Positions 26,725-35,568 of a stretch of 64,000 nt of DNA are shown piece after piece. Position 1 is the stretch's first letter; each line of letters begins with the position of its first letter. The notes under the pieces were generated by a model. That model was not told the origin of the DNA and did no database searches. It was given only the letters and a program-made list of their open reading frames with translations. The translations under genes were made by a program, and so were the position numbers. The stretch is from an uncultured Eubacteriales bacterium (GTDB taxonomy: Bacteria > Bacillota > Clostridia > Oscillospirales > Acutalibacteraceae): positions 1 through 64,000 of the forward strand of contig CAKSIG010000002.1 in the NCBI GenBank assembly GCA_934463035.1. The letters run 5' to 3'.

Positions 26725-28701
26725 TTGCCGTTCCAAAGAAAAAGCCAAATAAAACTGACCGTGCTTTCGGTATTGCTTGTAGTTTCCTTGCTCGTTTACG
26801 CGGCAAGAATGTACTCCATACAAATAGTCAACGCAAACAAATACTCCGATATGAAGGACGGCGCAACGTCGGTAAGAACCTCGGTATTAAAGGCTCCCCG
26901 CGGCGAGATAATCGACTGCTACGGCCGCCAGATAGCCATAAACCGCGACGGTTACAACATTGTGTTTAACAAAGCGTATGTCAAGGACGATATGAACGAC
27001 GTTATACTTGCGCTTATAAATCTGCTCGACGCTAACGCGACCGAATGGATCGACCAGCTTCCGATAACCAAGACGGCTCCTTACAGCTTTATTGAGGGCG
27101 AGTCTACCGACAAGCTGATATCCAAGCTCGAACTTGCTCACTATGCCACGGCTGACAACTGCTTTGTAAGAATGGTTGAAAAGTATAAATTGGAAAAATA
27201 TTCCCAAGAGGATCAGCGCAAAATTATGGCTGTAAGGTACGGTATGGATATATCCGATTTTTCAATTTCCTACCCATACACCTTTGCCGAGGACGTTTCG
27301 ACCGAAATTATGCGTAAGGTTTCTGAATCGGGATTTCTGCTGTCTGGCGTGTCGGTCGACGTTGTCCCGTTCCGCGAATATGTTGACACCACCCTTGCCG
27401 TAAACCTTATAGGCTCGGTAGGTCCCATATATAAGGACGATTGGGAGGACTACAAGAAAAAGGGTTACTCCTTTAACGATAAGGTAGGAAAAAGCGGCAT
27501 TGAAAAATGGGCGGAGGATTATTTAAGAGGTACAGACGGAGAAATAACCTACCGCATTGACGCAAAGGGCAACGTAATATCAAGCTCGGTAACAAAAGAG
27601 CCTGTTTCGGGCAAAACGGTTATGCTTACGCTTGATAAGAACATTCAAAGAAAAGCGCAGGAAGCGCTTGCTACAACCATTACGGGTCTGCGTTCTACGG
27701 GCGGAACCGCCGTTGCGGGAGCCGCTGTTGCCGTTGACATCAATTCAGGCTCGGTAATATGCGCCGCGAACTATCCGACCTATGACTCCGCGACTATGGG
27801 TCAAAATTACGACGCGTTGCTAAAAGACCCTAACAAGCCGCTCACCGACCGTGCTTTTCAGGGCGTTTATCCGATAGGCTCCACTATAAAGCCTGCCGTT
27901 GCAACCGCCGCTCTTGAAAACGGGCTGTATCAAAAGGGTGAAATTATCAACTGCGTTCACCAATACAAATATTTTGCGGATTATCAGCCGAAGTGTATGC
28001 ACCGTCACGGTCCGATAACCCTAAAAACCGCCCTTTCAAAAAGCTGTAACTACTTCTTCTTTGAACTCGGAAGACGTCTCGGCGCCGAAAAGCTGACAGA
28101 TTATTTCAAACAATTCGGTCTCGGCGTTGCCACGGGCGTTGAGGTGGACGACAGCAAGGGCATACTTGTAAAACCCAGCAGTAACGGTATGGGCGGCGAC
28201 ACCTTGCAGTTCGCAATCGGTCAGTTAAACGCGTTCACACCGCTCCAATTAGCAAATTATACGGCAACGCTGGCAAACGGCGGAACCCATTACAAAGCAA
28301 CGCTGATAAGCAAGGTCGTTTCGTATGACCTCTCGGAAGTTTACGATGAAAAGGAACCCGAGGTTGTAAACACCGTTTCAATAAGCAATTCGACCTTGGA
28401 CGCCGTAAAGGAAGGTATGCTTTCGGTTACCGAAGACGGTACGGGACGTGCCGCGCTCGGAGATTATCCGATAAAGGTCGGCGGTAAAACGGGTACTTCT
28501 CAAACCAATAACGGCGCCGACCACAGCGTGTTTATCGCGTTCGCGCCCTTTGAAAACCCGAAAATTGCTATTTCGGTCGTGCTTGAACACGGAAACTCGG
28601 GATATTCGGCAGGTTCTGTTGTAAGAAGCATACTTGACGCATACTTTATGTCGGAGGACAGCGCTTCTCCCGATACAATGCCGTTTACGGTGCTAAATTA
28701 G
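26725..28701 (+). CDS. mrdA: Penicillin-binding protein 2 (class B transpeptidase)
   Basis: Peptidoglycan transpeptidase of the elongasome. A single N-terminal membrane segment (about 9-28), a PBP dimer domain containing RGEIIDCYGRQIAINRDG, and a transpeptidase domain with the serine motif STIK (about 385), SCN (about 439) and KTGTS (about 588). 658 residues fits class B. Start is TTG 26725 behind AAAGGAGG. No RodA follows, unlike many rod clusters. Confidence 0.95.
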   Translation: MPFQRKSQIKLTVLSVLLVVSLLVYAARMYSIQIVNANKYSDMKDGATSVRTSVLKAPRGEIIDCYGRQIAINRDGYNIVFNKAYVKDDMNDVILALINLLDANATEWIDQLPITKTAPYSFIEGESTDKLISKLELAHYATADNCFVRMVEKYKLEKYSQEDQRKIMAVRYGMDISDFSISYPYTFAEDVSTEIMRKVSESGFLLSGVSVDVVPFREYVDTTLAVNLIGSVGPIYKDDWEDYKKKGYSFNDKVGKSGIEKWAEDYLRGTDGEITYRIDAKGNVISSSVTKEPVSGKTVMLTLDKNIQRKAQEALATTITGLRSTGGTAVAGAAVAVDINSGSVICAANYPTYDSATMGQNYDALLKDPNKPLTDRAFQGVYPIGSTIKPAVATAALENGLYQKGEIINCVHQYKYFADYQPKCMHRHGPITLKTALSKSCNYFFFELGRRLGAEKLTDYFKQFGLGVATGVEVDDSKGILVKPSSNGMGGDTLQFAIGQLNAFTPLQLANYTATLANGGTHYKATLISKVVSYDLSEVYDEKEPEVVNTVSISNSTLDAVKEGMLSVTEDGTGRAALGDYPIKVGGKTGTSQTNNGADHSVFIAFAPFENPKIAISVVLEHGNSGYSAGSVVRSILDAYFMSEDSASPDTMPFTVLN

Positions 28702-28713
28702 TATCAGTCGGCA

Positions 28714-28742
28714 TTGACACGACCGTCTTTTTGTGTTAGAAT
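28714..28742 (+). promoter_or_regulatory. Promoter of minD-mgsA-hisS-aspS
   Basis: -35 TTGACA (28714-28719), 17-bp spacer, -10 TAGAAT (28737-28742), 33 bases before the minD ATG. Confidence 0.75.
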
Positions 28743-28775
28743 TTTAACTGTGAATTTAGTATGAGGAGCATTGAT

Positions 28776-29507
28776 ATGGGCAAGGTTTTTGCCGTTACCT
28801 CAGGTAAGGGCGGCGTTGGAAAATCTACTGTGACTGTCGGCCTTGCCGACGCATTTTCAAGCTGCAAAAAACGCGTCCTGCTCATTGATATGGACGAGGG
28901 ACTTCGGTGCCTTGACCTGTTGCTCGGAATAGAGGACTCCCCTGTTCTTGACCTATCGGATATACTTTTGGGTCGGGAAACCGAGGAGGTTATGTATCCC
29001 GTTCCGAATAAGGAGGGACTGTTTTTAATCCCCGCGCCTATAAAAACGGGGCTTATTGATGTCTTTTCCCTTACAAAATTTGCGTCAGATGCGGCGGAAA
29101 AGTTCGATATAGTTATATTCGACTTCCCTGCGGGAATAGATTTTACATACTACACTTCACTGCCGAAGGATACCCTGTTTTTAACAGTTGCCTGTCCCGA
29201 TCCCGTATCGGTGCGGGACTCTGCCGCGGTAAGCAGCGGGCTTGACAGTATCGGCTGCCGTTCAAAGCTGATTATTAACAATTTCCGCTTAAAGAGCATA
29301 AGGCACGGTCTGTTTAAGAATATTGACGAGATGATAGACAGCTCATGTCTCCAACTTGTCGGCATAGTTCCTTACAGCGACGAGCTTACACATCTTTCGG
29401 TTAAACATACGATAAAACATTCGGGAAAGGCCTATAAAGCCTTTCTGCGAATTTCAAAACGGCTTGACGGGGAATCGGTTTCCCTGCCCAAGCCAAACAA
29501 AATATGA
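28776..29507 (+). CDS. minD: MinD-like septum-site/ParA-family ATPase
   Basis: Deviant Walker A ATPase: SGKGGVGKST at 9-18, with FDFPAG as the Walker B region. Genomic position between mrdA and mgsA supports MinD, but the protein is short (243 residues; MinD is usually 260-270), and no minC or minE is adjacent. The C-terminal AFLRISKRL stretch could form the amphipathic membrane-targeting helix, though the terminus after it is proline-rich. An alternative is a related FlhG/ParA-type ATPase. Start at ATG 28776 behind GAGGAG. Confidence 0.8.
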   Translation: MGKVFAVTSGKGGVGKSTVTVGLADAFSSCKKRVLLIDMDEGLRCLDLLLGIEDSPVLDLSDILLGRETEEVMYPVPNKEGLFLIPAPIKTGLIDVFSLTKFASDAAEKFDIVIFDFPAGIDFTYYTSLPKDTLFLTVACPDPVSVRDSAAVSSGLDSIGCRSKLIINNFRLKSIRHGLFKNIDEMIDSSCLQLVGIVPYSDELTHLSVKHTIKHSGKAYKAFLRISKRLDGESVSLPKPNKI

Positions 29508-29520
29508 GGGGGACAAAATT

Positions 29521-29925
29521 ATGACAATAGCTTTGATTGCGCACGACGCAAAAAAAGAACTAATGGTTCAGTTCTGCATTGCATACTGCGGAATTTTGAG
29601 CCGTCACAACTTGGTAGCGACAGGCGCCACGGGCAAGACCGTTTCAGAAGCTACGGGACTTGATATAGTAAGGTTCTTAGGCGGTTCACAGGGCGGCGCC
29701 CAGCAGATCGCATCGCGTATCGGCTGTGACGAGATTGATTTATTGCTTATGTTCAGGGATCCGCTTAACCCAAAGCCGAACGAGCCTGACGAACGCGCGC
29801 TCCTGCGCCTTTGCGATGTTCACAATGTTCCTGTGGCAACAAATATAGCCACCGCTGAGGTTCTTATTCACGGTCTTGAACGCGGCGATCTTGATTGGCG
29901 CGAAATAATTAAAACTCAGAAATAG
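29521..29925 (+). CDS. mgsA: Methylglyoxal synthase
   Basis: Converts dihydroxyacetone phosphate to methylglyoxal and phosphate, relieving phosphosugar stress. IALIAHDAKKE at the N-terminus, ATGATGKT (phosphate binding) and LLLMFRDPLNPKPNEPD are diagnostic. 134 residues is normal for the short form. ATG 29521 follows GAGGGGG; the upstream in-frame stretch overlaps minD and is not needed. Confidence 0.96.
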   Translation: MTIALIAHDAKKELMVQFCIAYCGILSRHNLVATGATGKTVSEATGLDIVRFLGGSQGGAQQIASRIGCDEIDLLLMFRDPLNPKPNEPDERALLRLCDVHNVPVATNIATAEVLIHGLERGDLDWREIIKTQK

Positions 29926-29935
29926 GTTTGATATA

Positions 29936-31243
29936 ATGTCGGAAATTAACCGTGCCGTTAAAGGCACTAATGATATACTCCCAGCCGACAGCCACGATTG
30001 GCAGTTTGTTGAGGGAAAAATGCTTGAAACCGCTAATCTTTACGGCTTCAAGGAGATACGCGTCCCCGTGTTTGAGCATACCGAGGTATTTTTGCGGAGC
30101 GTGGGCGACACGACTGACGTTGTGCAGAAAGAAATGTATACGTTTGACGATAAGGGCGGACGTTCCATTACTTTACGCCCCGAATTTACCGCGGGCGTTA
30201 TACGCAGTTCAATAGAAAAGGGTCTTGTGAACGGCGCATTGCCCGTAAAGGTTTGCTATGTGGGCGGCTGTTACCGCTACGAAAAGCCTCAGGCGGGCAG
30301 ACTTCGCGAATTTCACCAATTCGGTGTTGAATGTCTTGGCGCCGCGGCTCCGAGCGCCGATGCAGAGGTTATTTCACTTGCGTCACAGGTGCTTAAAAGC
30401 ATAGGAATTGAGGATATTTCCCTTGAAATCAATTCGATAGGCTGTCCTGAATGCCGCAAAGACTATACAAATGCTTTGAAAGAGTATTTTAAGGGTCATA
30501 TCGACGAGCTTTGCGACACCTGTAAGGACAGGCTTGAACGCAATCCTATGCGCATACTTGACTGTAAATCCCCCGTATGCTCGAAGATCGCGCAGAACGC
30601 TCCCGTTGTTACGGATTATTTGTGCGACGACTGCCGCGAGCATTTTGAAAGCGTTAAAAAATATCTTACCGCATCGGGCATAGAATACACGGTAAATCCG
30701 CATATAGTGCGCGGACTTGACTATTATACCCGAACGGTCTTTGAATTTGTTTCGGGCGGTATAGGCGCGCAGTCCACCGTTTGCGGCGGAGGACGGTATG
30801 ACGGGCTTATAAAGCAAATGGGCGGTCCCGCTGTTCCCGCGCTCGGTTTTGCTATGGGAATTGAAAGACTTATGCTCGTGCTTAAAAGCCAAGGAACCGA
30901 GCTGCCCGAGGGCAAGGGCTGCGACCTTTACATTGCCGCTATCGGCGAAAACGCGTCGCTCAAATCAGCCGAATATGCGGCAAATTTGAGGAATTACGGT
31001 TTCAGCGTTTTAACCGATATTTGCTCCCGCGGCGTAAAAGCGCAAATGAAATATGCCGACAAGGCGGGCGCCGCGTTTACGGTAGTTTTAGGCGACAATG
31101 AGATTGCCTCAAATTCCGCCGTTATGCGAAATATGCAGACAGGCGAGGAAAAAACGATAGCGCTTGACGACTTTGCAGACAGCCTTTGCAGAGAAGTATA
31201 TGCCGATGCTCTGTCCGCGCTGACAGATTCGCTTGTAGAATAA
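29936..31243 (+). CDS. hisS: Histidyl-tRNA synthetase
   Basis: Class II synthetase for tRNA-His. Motif 1 (KGTNDILP...), motif 2 (CYRYEKPQAGRLREFHQFGVE), the histidine A motif GLDYYTRTVFEF and motif 3 (GFAMGIERL) are visible, followed by an anticodon-binding domain. 435 residues is typical. Weak ribosome site (AGG); it starts ten bases after mgsA. Paired with aspS as in many Firmicutes. Confidence 0.97.
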   Translation: MSEINRAVKGTNDILPADSHDWQFVEGKMLETANLYGFKEIRVPVFEHTEVFLRSVGDTTDVVQKEMYTFDDKGGRSITLRPEFTAGVIRSSIEKGLVNGALPVKVCYVGGCYRYEKPQAGRLREFHQFGVECLGAAAPSADAEVISLASQVLKSIGIEDISLEINSIGCPECRKDYTNALKEYFKGHIDELCDTCKDRLERNPMRILDCKSPVCSKIAQNAPVVTDYLCDDCREHFESVKKYLTASGIEYTVNPHIVRGLDYYTRTVFEFVSGGIGAQSTVCGGGRYDGLIKQMGGPAVPALGFAMGIERLMLVLKSQGTELPEGKGCDLYIAAIGENASLKSAEYAANLRNYGFSVLTDICSRGVKAQMKYADKAGAAFTVVLGDNEIASNSAVMRNMQTGEEKTIALDDFADSLCREVYADALSALTDSLVE

Positions 31244-31262
31244 ATTAAGAGGGTGTTTCTTT

Positions 31263-33047
31263 TTGAAACTTGACAGAATGGACGGTATGAAACGTACCGA
31301 TTATTGCGGAAATTTAAGAAAGGAAAATATCGGTTCTAAGGTGGTCGTATGCGGCTGGATACAGCGCCAGCGCGACCTCGGCGGTCTTATATTTGCCGAC
31401 CTTAGGGACAGGACGGGCATTATACAGCTTGCCTTTGATGAAAACACCGAAAAGAGCATTTTTGAGAAGGCTTCCGGTCTTAAAAGCGAGTTTGTAGTTA
31501 TGGCGCAGGGCGTTGTGCGTATGCGCTCGTCTGTCAATCACGACATTCCGACAGGCGACATTGAGATAGAGGTTGACTGCCTTAAAATTCTCGGTGCGGC
31601 TGAAACTCCTCCGTTTGAGATTATTGACGATACGGGTGCGAAAGAGGAACTCCGTCTTAAATACCGTTATCTTGATCTTCGCCGTCCTACTATACAGAAG
31701 AATATCCTTATGCGCCACAAAATAGCAAAGGTAACGCGTGATTATTTTGACGAAAACGGATTTATTGAAATAGAAACCCCGACAATGATAAAATCCACGC
31801 CCGAGGGCGCGCGCGACTATCTTGTTCCCTCGCGCGTACATAAGGGCAAATTCTTTGCGTTGCCTCAATCACCGCAGATGTATAAGCAGCTGCTTATGCT
31901 CTCCGGTTTTGACAGATATATGCAGCTTGCGCGCTGTTACCGTGACGAAGACCTGCGTGCCGACCGTCAGCCTGAATTTACTCAGGTTGACCTTGAAATG
32001 TCGTTTGTTGAGACCGAAGATGTTTACGCAATCGGCGAGGGCTATGTGAAACGCCTTTTCAAGGACGTTTTGGGCGTTAATATTGAAACTCCCCTGCCCC
32101 GCCTTAAATATACCGACGCTATGGAGCAGTACGGTTCGGACAAGCCTGATACCCGTTTCGATATGAAAATAACCGATATATCGGACATAGTGGAAAACTG
32201 CGCATTTTCAGTATTTGCCGATACCGTGAAGAACGGCGGCACCGTAAGGGCAATCAATGCTAAGAACGCCGCTTCTGTCTACACCCGCAAGGAAATAGAC
32301 AAGCTGACGGAAGAGGCAAAGGGTATCGGCGCAAAGGGACTTGCCTTTATCCGCTGGGTTGAGGATACTCCCTCCTGCTCCTTTGCAAAGTTTATGAGCG
32401 AAGACGAAATGTCGGCAATTCTTAACCGAGCATCCGCCCAAAAAGGCGACGTTGTTCTGATAGTAGCAGATAAAAAGAAGACAGTTTTATCGGTTCTCGG
32501 CGCGCTTCGTCTCACCGTTGCAAAAAGACTTGATATAATTCCCGACAAATACAATTTCCTCTGGATCACCGAATTTCCGTTCTTTGAATACAACGAGGAG
32601 ACAGGAAATTGGGACGCTATGCACCACCCGTTCACCGCTCCGCTTGACGAATGTGTTCAATACTTAAACACCGCGCCCGAAAAGGTGTTTGCAAAGGCTT
32701 ATGACCTTGTGCTTAACGGTGTTGAACTTGCAAGCGGTTCAATAAGAATAACCGACCCCGAGCTTCAAAAGCATATGTTTAACGCGCTGGGTCTGAGTGA
32801 CGAGGAAGCCGCAACAAAATTCGGATTCCTTGTAAACGCCTTTAAATACGGTGCTCCGCCGCACGGAGGAATGGGTATAGGTCTTGACCGAATAACAATG
32901 CTTATGACGGGCAGCGACTCTATACGCGATGTCATCGCTTTCCCGAAGGTCGCTACTTCAAGCGAGCTTATGTCGGGCGCTCCTGCCGAGGTGGACGAGG
33001 CACAGCTTCGCGACCTTGCAATCGCGGTAACCCAAAAAGAAGAATAA
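31263..33047 (+). CDS. aspS: Aspartyl-tRNA synthetase
   Basis: Charges tRNA-Asp (or tRNA-Asp/Asn if no AsnRS exists). N-terminal OB fold with CGWIQRQRDLGGLIFADLRD, class II core with FALPQSPQMYKQLLM, YRDEDLRADRQPEFTQVD, the GAD insert, and motif 3 GIGLDRITMLMTG. 594 residues is the bacterial length. Start is TTG 31263 behind GAGGG. Closed by a strong terminator. Confidence 0.97.
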   Translation: MKLDRMDGMKRTDYCGNLRKENIGSKVVVCGWIQRQRDLGGLIFADLRDRTGIIQLAFDENTEKSIFEKASGLKSEFVVMAQGVVRMRSSVNHDIPTGDIEIEVDCLKILGAAETPPFEIIDDTGAKEELRLKYRYLDLRRPTIQKNILMRHKIAKVTRDYFDENGFIEIETPTMIKSTPEGARDYLVPSRVHKGKFFALPQSPQMYKQLLMLSGFDRYMQLARCYRDEDLRADRQPEFTQVDLEMSFVETEDVYAIGEGYVKRLFKDVLGVNIETPLPRLKYTDAMEQYGSDKPDTRFDMKITDISDIVENCAFSVFADTVKNGGTVRAINAKNAASVYTRKEIDKLTEEAKGIGAKGLAFIRWVEDTPSCSFAKFMSEDEMSAILNRASAQKGDVVLIVADKKKTVLSVLGALRLTVAKRLDIIPDKYNFLWITEFPFFEYNEETGNWDAMHHPFTAPLDECVQYLNTAPEKVFAKAYDLVLNGVELASGSIRITDPELQKHMFNALGLSDEEAATKFGFLVNAFKYGAPPHGGMGIGLDRITMLMTGSDSIRDVIAFPKVATSSELMSGAPAEVDEAQLRDLAIAVTQKEE

Positions 33048-33057
33048 AAAAGTAAAC

Positions 33058-33094
33058 CGGAACACATAACGGCAGTTATGCGTTCCGTTTTTTA
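33058..33094 (+). terminator. Terminator after aspS
   Basis: Stem CGGAAC..ATAAC / GTTAT..GTTCCG around GGCA, followed by TTTTTTATAT. Confidence 0.88.
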
Positions 33095-33109
33095 TATATA
33101 AATGCGTTG

Positions 33110-33331
33110 CTACTTTTTGATTGGCGTAGGAGTATCCGAAAGTCCTATCATATAATCTGCGGATAGGTTATAAAAACGGCAGAGAATTGCCAAATCTTCA
33201 ATTTTAAGCTCCGCCCGACCTGTTTCTATATGATTATAACCCTGCTGGCTTTTTTGCAAAAGTTTTCCGATTTCAGATTGTGTCAAATCACGGTCTTCTC
33301 GTATATTCCTTATTCTTGTCCTGTAATCCAT
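33110..33331 (-). CDS. XRE-family HTH repressor
   Basis: Small DNA-binding protein of 73 residues made almost wholly of one Cro/C1-type helix-turn-helix (about 6-62), with LTQSEIGKLLQKSQQGYNHIETGR as the recognition region (stretch quoted in part) and the typical DYMIGLSDTP tail. ATG with GGAGG at good spacing. It is divergent from a lipoprotein gene whose promoter holds two identical-arm palindromes, so autoregulation and control of that gene are likely. Confidence 0.92.
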   Translation of the reverse strand: MDYRTRIRNIREDRDLTQSEIGKLLQKSQQGYNHIETGRAELKIEDLAILCRFYNLSADYMIGLSDTPTPIKK

Positions 33332-33368
33332 ATCTTATCCTCCGAATTTTATATAACCAATTTTATTT

Positions 33369-33413
33369 ACTCATAAATTGAGTATTGACAATTACTCAAA
33401 GATTGAGTATAAT
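33369..33413 (+). promoter_or_regulatory. Promoter with paired operators upstream of the DUF4352 lipoprotein
   Basis: -35 TTGACA (33385-33390), 17-bp spacer, -10 TATAAT (33408-33413). Two copies of ACTCA-N5-TGAGT occur at 33369-33383 and 33394-33408, centred 25 bp apart. One fills the spacer, the other abuts the -35 box, as expected for repression by a dimeric HTH protein such as the divergent XRE gene. Confidence 0.75.
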
Positions 33414-33448
33414 TTATTTGAAATATTAAATTTTGGGGGATTAAATCA

Positions 33449-33970
33449 ATGAAAAAATTTTTATCAGTCTTACTTATCGCCTTAATTTGCTGCTCGCTTT
33501 CGGCTTGCAGCATTGAGCCGTCGCCGAAAAAAGAATCCTATGACGAGCCTTCAAGCGCGTCTCAGGAAACAAAACAAGACGATTACTCATTAAACGAAAC
33601 CGCAGTTTTTAAGAACATAAAAGTCACCGCAACCGAAATAAAAGAATCTAACGGCGACGGAATTTTCGGACCCGATGCGGGAAATGTTTTTGTCGGTGTA
33701 AAATTTGTAATAGAAAACACGTCAGAAGAAAGCCAATCAATAAGCAGTTTACTGCTGTTCGACCCGTATGTGGACGACGTTAAATGTGAATACTCATTAG
33801 GCGCAAACATTGATTTCGGCGACGGAACGCTTGACGGAGAAATAGCCGCAGGAAAACGAATGGAGGGCTGGTATGCCGTTGAAGTTCCTGCTAATTGGAC
33901 GAAAATAGACCTTGATGTCAAATCCTCATGGCTTTCGGGAAGTTCGGCAAGATTTGTGTTTGATAAATAA
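33449..33970 (+). CDS. DUF4352-type surface lipoprotein
   Basis: Lipoprotein of 173 residues: signal peptide with lipobox LSAC (cysteine near 20), an acidic Ser/Lys linker to about 48, then one immunoglobulin-like DUF4352 domain (about 50-170) with the family pattern VGVKFVIENTSEES and a C-terminal WYAVEVP strand. Function of the family is unknown. Controlled by its own promoter bearing operators for the divergent XRE regulator, and followed by a terminator, so the two form a stand-alone unit between aspS and thyX. Confidence 0.85.
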   Translation: MKKFLSVLLIALICCSLSACSIEPSPKKESYDEPSSASQETKQDDYSLNETAVFKNIKVTATEIKESNGDGIFGPDAGNVFVGVKFVIENTSEESQSISSLLLFDPYVDDVKCEYSLGANIDFGDGTLDGEIAAGKRMEGWYAVEVPANWTKIDLDVKSSWLSGSSARFVFDK

Positions 33971-33981
33971 ATGTGATATTA

Positions 33982-34010
33982 AAAAGAGCGTGTTACAAAC
34001 ACGCTCTTTT
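33982..34010 (+). terminator. Terminator after the DUF4352 lipoprotein
   Basis: Twelve-base stem AAAAGAGCGTGT / ACACGCTCTTTT with a five-base loop. Confidence 0.88.
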
Positions 34011-34048
34011 ATATTATGCGATGGTCGACGCCGTTTTTTATAAAAATA

Positions 34049-34077
34049 TTGCTAATGTCGCTTAGGTTTGGTATAAT
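34049..34077 (+). promoter_or_regulatory. Promoter of thyX
   Basis: -35 TTGCTA (34049-34054), 17-bp spacer, -10 TATAAT (34072-34077). Confidence 0.75.
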
Positions 34078-34120
34078 GATTGTGTATAATGGTTTTAGTA
34101 TGATTTAAGGAGATTTTATA

Positions 34121-34894
34121 ATGGCAAATGTAATTCTGTTGGCTTATACCCCGAATCCCGAATATACCGTTGCGTCAGCGGCGAAGCTCTGTTACAGCAG
34201 TTCTACCATAACAGGTTTGATGGACAACCTTACGGAAGAAAAAGCTGCCTCCTTTGTTGATATGCTTTCCGAGATAGGTCACGAAAGTCCTATTGAACAC
34301 GCATCGTTTACTTTCGGAATAGAGGGAGTTTCACGCTCGCTTTTAGCGCAGATAACAAGACACAGAATGGCGTCTTTCTCCGTAAAAAGCCAGCGCTATG
34401 TAAGAGAGGGCAGTTTTGAATATGTTACTCCCCCTGAGATAGCGGCTGACCCCGAGGCTAAAAAGCTCTATGACGAAATAATGGCGGCAGATCAGGAAAA
34501 GTATGACCGAATTGCCGAGATTTTGAAAGAAAAGCACATAAAGACCTTTTTAGCGGAGGGCAAGGACGAAAAGACCGCCGCGCGTCTCGCCGAAAAGAAA
34601 GCTATTGAAGACGCTCGCTTTGTTCTTCCTAACTCCTGTGAAACGCAGATGGTTATGACTATGAATGCACGTTCGCTTAAAAATTTCTTCCGTATCCGCT
34701 GCTGTAAGAGAGCGCAATGGGAAATTCAGGACGTTGCAAACCAAATGCTGGCGCTTGTTTCAAAGGTTGCGCCTAACCTGTTTAAAAATGCGGGTCCCTC
34801 TTGCATAAACGGCGCCTGCTCCGAGGGTAAAATGTCCTGCGGGAAGCCTGACGAAGTAAGGAAGTTCTATAAGGAGCTTAAAAACAATGGGTAA
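34121..34894 (+). CDS. thyX: FAD-dependent thymidylate synthase
   Basis: Makes dTMP from dUMP using FAD and methylenetetrahydrofolate. The ThyX signature RHR-X7-S is present as RHRMASFSVKS near 85-95, and HESPIEHASFTFGIEG precedes it. 257 residues, within the family range. It overlaps the thymidylate kinase gene by eight bases, giving a two-step dUMP to dTDP unit. Confidence 0.96.
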   Translation: MANVILLAYTPNPEYTVASAAKLCYSSSTITGLMDNLTEEKAASFVDMLSEIGHESPIEHASFTFGIEGVSRSLLAQITRHRMASFSVKSQRYVREGSFEYVTPPEIAADPEAKKLYDEIMAADQEKYDRIAEILKEKHIKTFLAEGKDEKTAARLAEKKAIEDARFVLPNSCETQMVMTMNARSLKNFFRIRCCKRAQWEIQDVANQMLALVSKVAPNLFKNAGPSCINGACSEGKMSCGKPDEVRKFYKELKNNG

Positions 34895-35552
34895 ACTTAT
34901 TGTTATCGAGGGACTTGACGGGTGCGGAAAATCAACCCAGCTTGAACTGTTGCCCGACGGTCTTAAAAACCATGGGATTGACTGCAAGAGCGTATCTTTC
35001 CCCAACTATGACAATCCTTCAAGCACACTTGTAAAAATGTATCTCGGCGGCGAGTTCGGCAAAAGACCCGACGACGTAAACGCCTTTGCCGCGTCAACAT
35101 TTTTCACGGTTGACAGGTATGCATCATACAAGGCGGATTGGGGCAAATACTATGAAGACGGCGGTACGGTGATAGCAGGCAGATACACGACCTCCAACGC
35201 GGTTCACCAGACCTCAAAACTGCCCGAAAGCGAGTGGCAGCCGTTTCTTGATTGGATATATGATTTTGAATACAACAAAATAGGGATACCGAAGCCCGAC
35301 AAGGTAATTTTTCTTGATATGCCCGTTGAGGTATCGCAGAAATTACTCTCAAAGCGTTACAGCGGCGACGAAACCAAAAAGGATATTCACGAAAGCGACA
35401 CCGATTATCTGAACCGTTGCCGCAGAGCGGCGGTTTACACCGCGAAATATTCGGGTTGGAGCGTTATTAACTGCGCAAGGGACGGTTCTCCCCGCCCTGT
35501 AAAAGAAATTGCGGACGAAATTTTAAACGAGGTACTTACTTTATACCGATAG
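34887..35552 (+). CDS. tmk: Thymidylate kinase-like deoxynucleoside monophosphate kinase
   Basis: P-loop kinase of 221 residues: GLDGCGKST at 9-17, the DRYA motif in the dTMP-binding region and an arginine-bearing lid near LLSKRYSGDETKKD. Placement directly after thyX, with an eight-base overlap, supports dTMP as the substrate. It differs from standard Tmk in the central region (an aromatic-rich WGKYYEDGG segment), so it may be a divergent form alongside a housekeeping copy elsewhere. Confidence 0.85.
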   Translation: MGKLIVIEGLDGCGKSTQLELLPDGLKNHGIDCKSVSFPNYDNPSSTLVKMYLGGEFGKRPDDVNAFAASTFFTVDRYASYKADWGKYYEDGGTVIAGRYTTSNAVHQTSKLPESEWQPFLDWIYDFEYNKIGIPKPDKVIFLDMPVEVSQKLLSKRYSGDETKKDIHESDTDYLNRCRRAAVYTAKYSGWSVINCARDGSPRPVKEIADEILNEVLTLYR

Positions 35553-35568
35553 AACGGAGGAAAAGCAA

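Noticed and set aside
28700..28735. Terminator between mrdA and minD
   Set aside because: The candidate stem does not pair well and overlaps the -35 box of the minD promoter.
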